Below are positions 25,518 through 34,416 of a stretch of DNA of 64,000 bases, piece by piece. Location of the stretch: contig JBJHCW010000005.1 of NCBI GenBank assembly GCA_050486205.1, positions 310,001 through 374,000 of the forward strand. The letters are read 5' to 3'. Source of the DNA: PWQG01 sp050486205 (lineage in GTDB: Bacteria; Pseudomonadota; Gammaproteobacteria; Pseudomonadales; Pseudohongiellaceae). The notes beneath the pieces are model-generated. The model was not told where the DNA came from, did no database searches, and saw nothing but the letters and a program-made list of their open reading frames with translations. A program made the position numbers and the translations under genes. Each line of letters opens with the position of its first letter. Position 1 is the first letter of the stretch.

Positions 25518-27713
25518 ATGCTGCCAGAGCACGTCAAGCAGAGTATCCAGAGTACCTATCGGCAACTACTGGAGCGTCAGTCGCTGCGCCCGCGCGCGGG
25601 ACAGCGACAGATGATTGCGGATATTGCCAACTGTCTGTCAGTCATTGTGCCGGCGTCTGCGACCGATCCTGCCGGTGCATCAGTTGATGAGGCTTGCAAG
25701 GAACCGGTGCGGGCACCCGCCGCGCCACCGGTGTGTGTGGTGGAAGCCGGCACCGGCACCGGCAAGACCCTGGCCTATCTGCTTGGCGTTCTGCCACTGG
25801 CCCGGCACCTGGGCCGCAAGGTGGTGGTTTCCACGGCCACCGTGGCCTTGCAGGAGCAGATCGTCTACAAGGATATTCCGGACCTGATTGCCAACAGTGA
25901 TCTCGACATTCGTTTTACGTTGGCCAAGGGGCGAGGTCGTTACGTCTGTCTGTCCCAGCTTGATCTGTTGCTGCAGGACAACGCCAGTCTCGCGGCAATG
26001 GAGGAGCTGTTCGGCGAGGTGATGGAGCGTGCATCGGGTGATCACGATCGGGCCCTTTACCAGCGCATGCTCGAGCGCATCAGTGCCGGTGAGTGGCAAG
26101 GGGATCGCGACGACTGGGACGGCATCATCACTGACCGGGACTGGGCACCGGCAACGGTGGAGGCGGGGCAGTGCGCGGGACAGAAGTGCAGCAATTTCAG
26201 TCGCTGCTGTTTTTACAAGGCGCGGGAGGACGTGCAGAAAGCGGAATGTATTGTTGCCAATCACGATCTGGTTCTGGTGGACCTGGCGCTTGGCGGTGGT
26301 GCCATACTACCCGCTCCCGAGGACACCATCTACATCTTTGACGAGGCTCATCACCTGCCGGCCAAGGCCAATCAGCACTTTGCATCCGTGACACGCTTGC
26401 GCGGCACGGTACAGTGGCTGGAGACGGTGCAACGTTCAATCTCTCGATTCATCAGCGAACGTGTGCTGGATGGCGGCGGCAATGCTGCTGTGCTCCAGGC
26501 ATTGGTTGAGGAAGTGCCCGACACCATCGAGCAGCTTTCCGGCGCGATCCCCGCTTTTGAACAACTGGCAGAATCCCTGACCCCGGACGGACGCGAGGAC
26601 GAAGCGCGACATACTTTCCCGCTTGGTATTGTGGATCCTGAGCGACGGGCGCTGGCTGTCGATCTTGCTGTCTGCTTCGGCAGGCTTGAGCAACGACTGG
26701 GCGATCTGGCCACTGCGCTGCGCAGTGCCATGGAAGAGGCTGACAGCCTGCCTGCACGCCAACTCGCCGAGCGTTGGTTCCCGCCGATCGGTGGTATGCA
26801 CAACCGGGCAGATGCCACGCAGCGGCTGTGGTTGAACTTTGCACGCGAAGACGCGCCGGGCCACGCACCTTGGGCACGCTGGATGAGCATCGTTGAACAG
26901 GGCGGTAATCTGGATATGCAACTGGCCTGCAGCCCTGTGCTGGCTGCCGACACCCTGCAGGAAAAACTGTGGCAGAGCTGTGCCGGTGCAGTACTGACAT
27001 CTGCAACCCTGTCGGCGTTGGGAACCTTTGATGTGTTGGCCATGCGAGCAGGATTGCCCGGACATACTGTCTATCACTGCATAGCCAGCCCCTTCAATCA
27101 TGCCGAGGCGGCAAGGTTCATTGTGCCGCGACTGGGGGTGGATCCCGGTGACAATGCGGCGCATACCCGGGCGATTGTTGACTTGCTGCCCAGGGTCCTC
27201 AATCGCAACGAGGCTTCCTTGATGCTGTTCAGTTCCCGACGACAGATGCTGGATGTACTTGATGGCCTTGATCGGCAGTGGCGAGAAATCATTCTGTGTC
27301 AGGACGACTACCAGAAGGCTCAGCTGCTGGCGTTTCACCGGGAGCGAATAGACCGTGGTGAACCCAGTGTGATTTTTGGTCTGGCCAGTTTTGCCGAGGG
27401 TGTTGATCTGCCAGGCAAATACTGTGAACACGTATTGATTGCCAAGTTGCCTTTTTCCGTGCCGAACGATCCCATAGAAGGCACATTGGCGGAGTGGCTG
27501 GAGGCACAGGGGCGCAATGCCTTCATGACCCTGTCTGTGCCTGAAGCGGCGCTGCGTCTTGTCCAGGCCAGCGGACGGCTGTTACGCAGCGAGTCGGACA
27601 GGGGGCGGATAACACTGTTTGACGAGCGAATAGTCAGCCGTCGTTATGGTCGTGCCATACTGGACTCACTGCCACCTTTCTCACGGGAAATTTTTCCGGA
27701 AAGTCTGTCGTGA
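25518..27713 (+). CDS. dinG: ATP-dependent DNA helicase DinG
   Basis: A 731-residue superfamily 2 helicase of the XPD/DinG type, 5'-3', which resolves R-loops and other structures in front of replication forks. Walker A is EAGTGTGKTLAYL, the Fe-S cluster cysteines are in GRYVCLSQ and GQCAGQKCSNFSRCC, the DEAH box is FDEAHHLPAKAN, and the C-terminal motifs include LFSSRRQMLDVL, LASFAEGVDLPG and QASGRLLRSESDRGRI. The ATG at 25518 is preferred to an in-frame TTG at 25491 and gives the usual N-terminus (MLPEHVKQSIQ). In E. coli dinG is SOS-controlled; no full LexA box is seen here. Confidence 0.93.
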   Translation: MLPEHVKQSIQSTYRQLLERQSLRPRAGQRQMIADIANCLSVIVPASATDPAGASVDEACKEPVRAPAAPPVCVVEAGTGTGKTLAYLLGVLPLARHLGRKVVVSTATVALQEQIVYKDIPDLIANSDLDIRFTLAKGRGRYVCLSQLDLLLQDNASLAAMEELFGEVMERASGDHDRALYQRMLERISAGEWQGDRDDWDGIITDRDWAPATVEAGQCAGQKCSNFSRCCFYKAREDVQKAECIVANHDLVLVDLALGGGAILPAPEDTIYIFDEAHHLPAKANQHFASVTRLRGTVQWLETVQRSISRFISERVLDGGGNAAVLQALVEEVPDTIEQLSGAIPAFEQLAESLTPDGREDEARHTFPLGIVDPERRALAVDLAVCFGRLEQRLGDLATALRSAMEEADSLPARQLAERWFPPIGGMHNRADATQRLWLNFAREDAPGHAPWARWMSIVEQGGNLDMQLACSPVLAADTLQEKLWQSCAGAVLTSATLSALGTFDVLAMRAGLPGHTVYHCIASPFNHAEAARFIVPRLGVDPGDNAAHTRAIVDLLPRVLNRNEASLMLFSSRRQMLDVLDGLDRQWREIILCQDDYQKAQLLAFHRERIDRGEPSVIFGLASFAEGVDLPGKYCEHVLIAKLPFSVPNDPIEGTLAEWLEAQGRNAFMTLSVPEAALRLVQASGRLLRSESDRGRITLFDERIVSRRYGRAILDSLPPFSREIFPESLS

Positions 27714-27792
27714 GTGAAGGCTTGTGTGCGGTTTCTTTCCTGCTAGTGAAATCTGACCCCGATTCCCGGGCCCGAATCAGTGGTGGTGACGA

Positions 27793-28023
27793 TTATCGTC
27801 CCCGGGGCTTGCCGCCCCGACGGGTGTAGGGCGCCTTGTTCTTCCGGTCTATGTAATAACCGACGGCGGCGCCGAGTAATACGCCGATTCCGGTGACCAG
27901 CCAAACGTTATTCATCAGCGCGCCCAGGCCTATGCCGAGAAAAAAGCCAACAGTGGTGCTCATTGGCAGCAGTTCGCTGTATTTCAGCTTTGTTCGTTTG
28001 ACTGGGCGTTTTTTCCTGGCCAC
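27793..28023 (-). CDS. Small membrane protein, unknown function
   Basis: A 76-residue protein with a strongly basic N-terminus (MARKKRPVKRTKLKYS), two hydrophobic segments (about residues 22-38 and 41-56) joined by a short NNVW turn, with GxxxG-like glycine spacing (GFFLGIGLGALM, GIGVLLGAAVG), and a basic tail (RRGGKPRGR). The topology suggests an inner-membrane hairpin with both ends inside. It lies 33 nt from the cyclophilin gene on the same strand, so the two may be co-transcribed. I do not recognise the family. Confidence 0.65.
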   Translation of the reverse strand: MARKKRPVKRTKLKYSELLPMSTTVGFFLGIGLGALMNNVWLVTGIGVLLGAAVGYYIDRKNKAPYTRRGGKPRGR

Positions 28024-28056
28024 CTTGGTGTCCTCCGGTGCTGTTTGCCATATACG

Positions 28057-28917
28057 TCAGGGTAATGGGCTGTTGTCGCGGATCTGCCGTATCTGGCGAA
28101 TCATTGTGTTGCCAGCGCCGGCCTGGTGAATACGCTGGAGCGTGTCCTGCCCGGCAACCACTTGTCCGATGACAGTATTCTTGCCCATCAGCCAGGGTGC
28201 ATCAAGCAGGGGGATGAAAAATTCGGTGCTATTGCCTTCCGGTCCGTGAGGCACCATGACCAGGCTGCCGGCCAGTGGCATGCGTGAGGAGTACGTGGTG
28301 TCGTATCGGTAACCCTTGAGCTCCAGAAACTGTTGCAGGGTGAGTTGTTGCAGCCGTTGCATGACTTCGTTCTGGCGTGAACGAAGTGCGGATTCATCGT
28401 GGATGCCCATCTGTTGGTACAGCGGTGTCAGCACACGTTGCTGAAAGTCCTGATGATCCTGGAGGTTGAGCCAGTCATGTGGCCTGCCGCGATTGTCGAT
28501 GACTCGCTGATCGCCCAGTCCAAGTCGTTGTGCGTTGATTTCGTGTGGAACAACAGGCAGCCGCTGCCTCAGCTCGTCATCATTGCGCCGACCGGCCTGA
28601 ATGAAATGGTTGGTGACAATGCGGTGAAAGTGTGTGCCGTCGTAGTAAGGCGACACATCCTCGTTGGCAGAAGTCTGTATGAGTTCCAGAAAACGCTCAA
28701 CATTTCGCGGCGCCGCGCGCGGAAACAGTTCCACAAACAGGTCGCCCCGGTCTGTGCTGATCTGGACAAGCGGGTTGCCCTGGTTTTCCATGTTCTGCCG
28801 GGCAGCATCCGGGGTACCCCAGGCGGCATGGATTGACATCAGTGCGGTTGCAAACAGCACCATCAGCTGCCTGGCTGCGATTGGAAGGGCATTCGTCGAA
28901 GTCTGTCTGTGTTTCAC
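28057..28917 (-). CDS. Exported cyclophilin-type peptidyl-prolyl isomerase with a large insertion
   Basis: A 286-residue cyclophilin with a signal peptide (hydrophobic stretch LMVLFATALMSIHAAWG, residues 18-34), predicted periplasmic. I start at the GTG at 28917, which has AGGAG 10 nt ahead; an upstream in-frame ATG (29025) would overlap the next gene. Cyclophilin landmarks are TDRGDLFVELFPRAAPRNV, the catalytic FHRI (97-100), AGSLVM, STEFFIPL and APWLMGKNTVIGQV. Residues about 125-210 form a helix-rich insertion not found in ordinary cyclophilins, and the usual His of the GKHTVFG motif is Asn. It should assist folding in the periplasm if still active. Confidence 0.82.
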   Translation of the reverse strand: MKHRQTSTNALPIAARQLMVLFATALMSIHAAWGTPDAARQNMENQGNPLVQISTDRGDLFVELFPRAAPRNVERFLELIQTSANEDVSPYYDGTHFHRIVTNHFIQAGRRNDDELRQRLPVVPHEINAQRLGLGDQRVIDNRGRPHDWLNLQDHQDFQQRVLTPLYQQMGIHDESALRSRQNEVMQRLQQLTLQQFLELKGYRYDTTYSSRMPLAGSLVMVPHGPEGNSTEFFIPLLDAPWLMGKNTVIGQVVAGQDTLQRIHQAGAGNTMIRQIRQIRDNSPLP

Positions 28918-28933
28918 CGCAGGGATTCTCCTG

Positions 28934-29536
28934 TTATGAGAAGCGGGCTGTTTCACTGTTTCGGTCAAGATCCCCGCGGGTGTCAATGTCCCGAAAAATA
29001 CCGGGGTCCTGCACTGGCACTTCAATCACAATCCCGCGGTACTGCCGTATGACATCTCGTGCACCCGTGTCCCCATGGCAACGTTCGAGCTCTGGAAAAA
29101 GTGAACTGCCGAATGCTACCGGATTGCCACGTTGCCCATTGAATACCGGTACAACGATGTGATCCCGGGTCGCGGACTGTTTCAGAGTGCGCAGGGTGTC
29201 AGCTTGAAGATAGGGCATGTCGGCCAGACACACAAGAACCGCATCGCAGTCCGTCAGGCTGGTGATGCCAGCGGCAAGGGAGTGCCCCATGCCGTGTTCG
29301 GCCTCCTCGCACAACACCACACTCAAATGACTCAGCTCGTCGGGTGTCAGTGCTTTCAGCATATCCTGGTCCAGCAGGGCCTGACGCGTGACAACAACAA
29401 TGAGCTCGAAGTGAGGTAACAGTGTGCGTACGGAACCGCTGAAAACCGTGTTGTGCTGATCCAGTGGCGCCGTCAACTTTATGCCTTCAAAGCGGCGACT
29501 GAATCCGGCTGCAAGCAACAGGGCAACAGTGCGCAT
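28934..29536 (-). CDS. MobA/MocA-like nucleotidyltransferase
   Basis: A 200-residue GT-A fold NTP transferase. It has LLLAAGFSRRFEGIKL, in which the usual LAAGxSxRxGxxK signature is recognisable, and the metal-binding CLADMPYLQ, plus GQRGNPVAFG. The pattern fits the MocA/MobA-like group that attaches CMP or GMP to molybdopterin. With XdhC elsewhere in the window it suggests maturation of a xanthine dehydrogenase-type molybdoenzyme, but other sugar or cofactor substrates are possible. It ends 16 nt before the cyclophilin start on the same strand, and starts 8 nt after the 53-codon ORF. Confidence 0.82.
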   Translation of the reverse strand: MRTVALLLAAGFSRRFEGIKLTAPLDQHNTVFSGSVRTLLPHFELIVVVTRQALLDQDMLKALTPDELSHLSVVLCEEAEHGMGHSLAAGITSLTDCDAVLVCLADMPYLQADTLRTLKQSATRDHIVVPVFNGQRGNPVAFGSSLFPELERCHGDTGARDVIRQYRGIVIEVPVQDPGIFRDIDTRGDLDRNSETARFS

Positions 29537-29544
29537 GGGAAGGC

Positions 29545-29706
29545 TCAGTGAAGAATGTGCTGATCGGCAGTCACTGGCAGGATATCCATTTCGTCTTCGT
29601 CTTCAAATTCGTCGAACAACGAAATTTCAATGATGAATTCATCCTTGTCGTACTGGGTCTGATTGTCAGAGAGTCTGGTCATTTGCGCAGATGATTTTGC
29701 TGTCAT
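29545..29706 (-). CDS. Small acidic protein, 53 aa, unknown
   Basis: A 53-codon ORF, MTAKSSAQMTRLSDNQTQYD then an acidic second half with the stretch FDEFEDEDEMD and ending QHILH. It lies 8 nt before the nucleotidyltransferase start, on the same strand, and after the nrdB terminator, so it could be the first gene of that operon. A second in-frame ATG (codon 9) is also possible. The ribosome site is poor (AAGAGA about 8 nt ahead). The tight spacing and lack of any other explanation for the 370-nt gap support it, but there is no family recognition. Confidence 0.45.
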   Translation of the reverse strand: MTAKSSAQMTRLSDNQTQYDKDEFIIEISLFDEFEDEDEMDILPVTADQHILH

Positions 29707-29830
29707 GAAGGCGTCTCTTCAGGGCGGAAGGATAGGGTTGTATGGTATCGCAATGGCGGCAGTTCGGGCAATCGCAAGCGGCGTTTTTGCAGAGAAATGT
29801 CCTGCACAGCATGCCTGGTGATTCAGATGT

Positions 29831-29869
29831 AAAAAAAGCCGGCTTTTGATGGAGACACAAAAGCCGGCT
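29831..29869 (-). terminator. Intrinsic terminator of nrdB
   Basis: A perfect 12-bp inverted repeat (AGCCGGCTTTTG / CAAAAGCCGGCT) with a 9-nt loop is followed on the minus strand by a run of at least seven T. It begins 35 nt after the nrdB stop. Confidence 0.9.
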
Positions 29870-29903
29870 GGAGTCTTTTAACAGACAGTGTGGGTTTTCT
29901 TGC

Positions 29904-31277
29904 TCAGTCCCAGCTCAGCGCACCGCCGGTCTGGTATTCAATGACCCGGGTTTCGAAGAAGTTTTTCTCCTTGCGCAGGTCCATGATCTCGCTCATCCAG
30001 GGGAACGGGTTTTTCACACCCTTGAACTGCTCAGGCAATCCAATCTGGGCCAATCGCCGGTTGGCAATATACTGAAGGTACTCTTCCATCATCACGGCGT
30101 TCATGCCGAGCACACCTCGAGGCATGGTGTCTCGTGCATATTCGATTTCCAGTTGTGTCGCCTGGAGAATCATCTGTGTGGAATCCTGTCGCATCTGGTC
30201 GTCCCACAGCTGCGGATTTTCCAGCTTGATCTGGTTGATCATGTCGATGCCAAAATTCAGGTGCATGGACTCATCGCGCAGAATGTACTGGAACTGCTCA
30301 GCGGTGCCGGTCATCTTGTTGCGGCGGCCCATGGACAGTATCTGAGTAAAACCACAGTAGAAGAAAATGCCTTCCAGGCAGCAATAGAATGCGATCAGAT
30401 TCTTCAGCAGCGCTTTGTCGGTTTCCGGAGTGCCGGTGTTGAAGTTGGGGTCACTCAACTCCTTTGTGTACTTCAGGCCCCAGGATGCCTTTTTGGCGAC
30501 TGAGGGAATCTCATGGTACATGTTGAAGATTTCGCCTTCATCCATACCCAGGGACTCGATACAGTACTGATAGGCGTGTGTATGGATTGCTTCTTCAAAG
30601 GCCTGGCGCAGGATGTACTGACGGCACTCCGGGTTGGTGATCAGGCGGTAGACGGCCAGCACCAGGTTGTTGGCAACCAGGGAATCAGCAGTGGAGAAGA
30701 AACCAAGATTGCGTTTCACGATCAGCCGTTCGTCAGCAGTCAGACCTTCCTTGCCTTTCCACAAGGCAATGTCAGCGTTCATGTTGATTTCCTGGGGCAT
30801 CCAGTGGTTGGCGCAACCGTCCAGATATTTCTGCCACGCCCAGTCGTATTTGAAGGGCACAAGCTGGTTCAGGTCGGCGCGGCAGTTGATCATGCGCTTG
30901 TCGTCCACTGTCACCCGCTCGGTCCATTCACCCAGCTCCTCCTGGCCGGCAGTCAGGTCCAATTCCTCCAGATCGGCAAGCGCCTGCTGCAGCAGATCCG
31001 GATTGATCGCTTCGGGCGGCGCCTCCGTGCTGCCCGAATTCTGTTGGGCTACAGGTGCAGAGGTGGCGGTTGCCACATCCTGTTGCCTGGCACGTTGTGC
31101 CTGGGCCTGCTGTTCCGCCGCTTCATTCACACCACCATAGGGCATGGCTGGCGTTGCAGCCTGATTTGCCTGCGCCTGTGCAGTACGTTGCGGCTCCGTT
31201 TTTTTGGCCGGAGCCGGTGTGTCCAGGCCAACAAATGAGTCGGTTGAGCTGTCGCTGTAGTCATCCCAGGAAAGCAT
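29904..31277 (-). CDS. nrdB: Class Ia ribonucleoside-diphosphate reductase, beta subunit
   Basis: A 457-residue diiron-tyrosyl radical subunit of aerobic ribonucleotide reductase. The radical Tyr is in FEEAIHTHAY, whose Glu and His are iron ligands; further ligands are in FYCCLEGIFF and ILRDESMHLN. The C-terminus, EYQTGGALSWD, is the peptide that docks to NrdA. The start at 31277 has GGAGG just ahead and gives MLSWDDY, the family start. Residues about 18-95 are an Ala/Gln/Pro-rich, apparently disordered extension, making it longer than E. coli NrdB (376). It lies 30 nt downstream of nrdA. Confidence 0.95.
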   Translation of the reverse strand: MLSWDDYSDSSTDSFVGLDTPAPAKKTEPQRTAQAQANQAATPAMPYGGVNEAAEQQAQAQRARQQDVATATSAPVAQQNSGSTEAPPEAINPDLLQQALADLEELDLTAGQEELGEWTERVTVDDKRMINCRADLNQLVPFKYDWAWQKYLDGCANHWMPQEINMNADIALWKGKEGLTADERLIVKRNLGFFSTADSLVANNLVLAVYRLITNPECRQYILRQAFEEAIHTHAYQYCIESLGMDEGEIFNMYHEIPSVAKKASWGLKYTKELSDPNFNTGTPETDKALLKNLIAFYCCLEGIFFYCGFTQILSMGRRNKMTGTAEQFQYILRDESMHLNFGIDMINQIKLENPQLWDDQMRQDSTQMILQATQLEIEYARDTMPRGVLGMNAVMMEEYLQYIANRRLAQIGLPEQFKGVKNPFPWMSEIMDLRKEKNFFETRVIEYQTGGALSWD

Positions 31278-31307
31278 GTATACCTCCGTCAAAATCTTGC
31301 AATTCGT

Positions 31308-34157
31308 TTACTGACAGGCTTCGCAGTCAGGGTCGTCAATTGAGCAGGCTGCCGGCACTGCTGCCGGTGCGCCACTGGATACCTTGTTGAGTGTGCCACT
31401 GCTGACGGTGGATTTTTCCGTCGTGGTTGCCGCCAGGGAGCGCAGGTAATAAGTGGTCTTGAGACCGCGCAGCCATGCCATACGGTAGGTGATATCCAGT
31501 TTCTTGCCGTCGGCGCCGGCAATGTACAGGTTCAGCGACTGTGCCTGATCGATCCATTTCTGACGTCGACTCGCTGCGTCAACCAACCAGCGTGGCTCCA
31601 CTTCAAAGGCCGTGGCGTACAGGTCCTTGATGTGCTGCGGAATGCGATCTATCTGCTGCAGGCTGCCATCGTAGTATTTCAGGTCATTGACCATGACGTT
31701 GTCCCACAGGTTCAGCGCCTTCAGGTCGCGTACCAGGTAAGGATTCACCACTGTGAACTCGCCGGACAGGTTCGACTTCACATACAGGTTCTGGTACGTC
31801 GGTTCTATTGACTGTGACACACCGCTGATATTGGCAATGGTCGCCGTTGGTGCGATGGCCAGTACATTGGAGTTGCGCATACCGGTCCGGGCGATGCGCG
31901 TACGCAGCGCGTCCCAGTCCATGGTGGTGCTCATATCAACGTCCAGATAGTCATCACCACGCGCTTCACGCAGCAGGTTCAGTGAGTCAATCGGCAATAT
32001 GCCCTGATCCCACAAGGAACCCTTGAAAGTTTCGTAGGTGCCGCGCTCCTCGGCCAGATCAGTTGATGCCTTGATGGCAAAATAACTGATCACTTCCATG
32101 GAGTTATCCGCGAACTTCACTGCACCATCGGATGCATAGGGGATGCGCTGGATATACAGGGAGTCCTGGAACCCCATCACACCCATGCCCACCGGTCGAT
32201 GCTTGAGGTTGGAGTTCTCCGCCTGTGGCACCGAGTAGTAGTTGATGTCAATCACGTTGTCCAGCATTCGAACTGCGGTTTTGATGGTGCGTTCGAGCTT
32301 TTCGGTATCCAGTCCTTCTTCGGTGACGTGATTCACCAGATTGACCGAACCCAGATTGCACACGGCAATTTCATCGGCACTGGTGTTCAATGTGATTTCT
32401 GTGCACAGATTGGAGGAGTGGATGGTGCCCACGTGCTGCTGTGGAGAGCGCACGTTGCAGCTGTCCTTGAACGTGATCCAGGGGTGCCCGGTCTCGAACA
32501 GCATGGACAGCATTTTGCGCCACAGATCCCGAGCGCGGACGGTCTTGAAAATCTCCATCTGACCGGCGGCGGCCTTGCGCTCGTATTCCAGGTAGGCACT
32601 CTCGAACGTCTTGCCATGCAGATCATGCAGGTCGGGCACATTGTTGGGTGAGAACAGAGTCCACTCGCCGTCCTCGAAGACACGTTTCATGAACAGGTCC
32701 GGTATCCAGTTGGCTGTGTTCATGTCATGTGTGCGCCGGCGATCGTCACCTGTGTTCTTGCGCAGCTCAAGAAACTCTTCAATGTCCAGGTGCCAGGTTT
32801 CCAGATAGGCACACACGGCGCCCTTGCGTTTTCCGCCCTGGTTTACGGCCACGGCCGTGTCATTGACCACCTTCAGAAATGGCACGATGCCCTGGGACTT
32901 GCCATTGGTTCCCTTGATATGAGCGCCCAGTGCTCGCACCGGTGTCCAGTCATTACCCAGCCCACCAGCCCACTTGGACAGCATGGCATTGTCCTTGATG
33001 GCGCCGTAGATGCCGTGAAGGTCATCCGGCACGGTAGTGAGGAAGCAGGATGACAGCTGCGGGCGCAGCGTGCCGGAATTGAACAGCTGGGGCGTGGAGA
33101 CCATGTAATCAAAGGTCGAAATCAGGTTGTAGAACTCGATGGCGCGCTCTTCGCGGTTGACTTCATTGCTGGCCAGGCCCATGGCCACCCGCATGAAGAA
33201 GATCTGCGGCAGCTCGAACCGTGTATTTTCGCTGTGTATGAAGTAGCGATCGTAAAGAGTCTGCAGTCCCAGATAGGTGAACTGGGTGTCGCGTTCTGCT
33301 TTGAGCGCCTCACCCAGCAGTTCAATATCGTAGTCGAGCAGATGGGGTGACAACAGGCCAAGTTCGACACCCTTTTCAATATAGGGTCGAAGTACCGCCG
33401 GATAGCGGTAGTTCATCTCGGATTGGGTGGCACTGTCGGTGATACCAAGAAACTGCAGGGCTTCGCTGCGCAGGGTGTCCAACAACAGACGTGCGGTGAC
33501 ATAGGAATAATTCGGATCCTGTTCCACCATCGTCCGGGCCGTCATGACGGCCGATGTGCGGACATCGTCCAGTGAGACGCCGGGATACAGATTCTTCAGT
33601 GTCTCCTCGTAGATGGAATCGGCCGATACCGCCTCCAGACCCTGACAGGCTTCGTCGATGACGGTACGCAGTCGCGAGGTATCCAGCGGCGCCTGACTGC
33701 CATCGGGCAGGGTGACGGTAATAGTGGATTCAGCTGTCTGCTCACGTGCCCGCTGCTGTTCGCGAAGGCGGGCGTGTTCCTCCCGGTAGAGTACGTAGGA
33801 GCGAGCCACTTTCTGCTCACCGGTACGCATCAGGGCCAGTTCGACCTGGTCCTGGATTTCCTCGATGTGGATGGTGCCGCCTGAGGGCATACGCCGTTCG
33901 AAGATGGTGCTGATCTGGCTGGCCAGCCTGGCAACGGTTTCCCGGATGCGTGAAGAGGCGGCAGCGGTGCCGCCCTCGACAGCAAGATAGGCCTTGGTGA
34001 TGGCTACGCTGATCTTGCTTTCATCATAGGGTACCAGCGCGCCGTTACGCTTGATGACACGGATCTGGCCCGGTGCGCTGGCTGGTTTTTTATCTGCTTG
34101 CTGGATGTTGGCGCTGGCGCCAGCGGTGCCGGAAGGTTTGTAGGTATCGGTATGCAT
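31308..34157 (-). CDS. nrdA: Class Ia ribonucleoside-diphosphate reductase, alpha subunit
   Basis: A 949-residue catalytic subunit that reduces ribonucleoside diphosphates. Two ATP-cone-like regions are visible (IRVIKRNGALVPYDESKISV near residues 30-50 and ITVTLPDGSQAPLDTSRL near 140-160), as in Pseudomonas NrdA, suggesting dATP activity control. The core has RPQLSSCFL, MNTANWIPDLFM, the NLCTEI segment with the second active-site Cys and Glu, and IAPTATIANISG. The C-terminus carries the redox cysteines CSIDDPDCEACQ. ATG 34157 is chosen over 34169 because GGAGA precedes it. The control region upstream holds NrdR-like boxes. Confidence 0.95.
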   Translation of the reverse strand: MHTDTYKPSGTAGASANIQQADKKPASAPGQIRVIKRNGALVPYDESKISVAITKAYLAVEGGTAAASSRIRETVARLASQISTIFERRMPSGGTIHIEEIQDQVELALMRTGEQKVARSYVLYREEHARLREQQRAREQTAESTITVTLPDGSQAPLDTSRLRTVIDEACQGLEAVSADSIYEETLKNLYPGVSLDDVRTSAVMTARTMVEQDPNYSYVTARLLLDTLRSEALQFLGITDSATQSEMNYRYPAVLRPYIEKGVELGLLSPHLLDYDIELLGEALKAERDTQFTYLGLQTLYDRYFIHSENTRFELPQIFFMRVAMGLASNEVNREERAIEFYNLISTFDYMVSTPQLFNSGTLRPQLSSCFLTTVPDDLHGIYGAIKDNAMLSKWAGGLGNDWTPVRALGAHIKGTNGKSQGIVPFLKVVNDTAVAVNQGGKRKGAVCAYLETWHLDIEEFLELRKNTGDDRRRTHDMNTANWIPDLFMKRVFEDGEWTLFSPNNVPDLHDLHGKTFESAYLEYERKAAAGQMEIFKTVRARDLWRKMLSMLFETGHPWITFKDSCNVRSPQQHVGTIHSSNLCTEITLNTSADEIAVCNLGSVNLVNHVTEEGLDTEKLERTIKTAVRMLDNVIDINYYSVPQAENSNLKHRPVGMGVMGFQDSLYIQRIPYASDGAVKFADNSMEVISYFAIKASTDLAEERGTYETFKGSLWDQGILPIDSLNLLREARGDDYLDVDMSTTMDWDALRTRIARTGMRNSNVLAIAPTATIANISGVSQSIEPTYQNLYVKSNLSGEFTVVNPYLVRDLKALNLWDNVMVNDLKYYDGSLQQIDRIPQHIKDLYATAFEVEPRWLVDAASRRQKWIDQAQSLNLYIAGADGKKLDITYRMAWLRGLKTTYYLRSLAATTTEKSTVSSGTLNKVSSGAPAAVPAACSIDDPDCEACQ

Positions 34158-34319
34158 TGGCGTCTCCATGATTTTATTCTTGATCCCCGGGCTATCGGCA
34201 TGATGCGATGAGATCAGGGAAAAACGGTATTGCCTGAACGGTAAAGCCCGGCTGATGATCCTGCCCCATCTTCCAGGTACGTTCTCAAGTGCTTGCTCAG
34301 TGCTTTCTCAGGCGGTCCC

Positions 34320-34366
34320 ACACTATATATAGATGATTTTCTCTGCGTGAACACAAGATAGTGGTG
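34320..34366 (-). promoter_or_regulatory. Paired NrdR-like boxes over the nrdA promoter
   Basis: Two 16-bp sites resemble the NrdR consensus (acaCwATATaTwGtgt): ACACTATATATAGATG at 34320-34335 and ACACAAGATAGTGGTG at 34351-34366. Their starts are 31 bp apart, the three-turn spacing typical of NrdR box pairs. On the minus strand the first overlaps a -10 (TCTATA) and the second a -35 (TTGTGT), 17 nt apart, so NrdR-dATP/ATP binding would block nrdAB transcription. Confidence 0.7.
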
Positions 34367-34393
34367 TTTTTGGCGGATTGCAAGGCTTATTGC

Positions 34394-34413
34394 TGTGGAT
34401 AGCCTGTGGAAAA
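34394..34413. promoter_or_regulatory. Two DnaA-box-like sites upstream of nrdA
   Basis: TGTGGATAG (34394-34402) and TGTGGAAAA (34405-34413) are near matches to the complement of the DnaA box TTATCCACA, 11 bp apart in the same orientation. E. coli nrdAB is also controlled by DnaA, so this could couple dNTP supply to replication initiation. Confidence 0.45.
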
Positions 34414-34416
34414 CCG

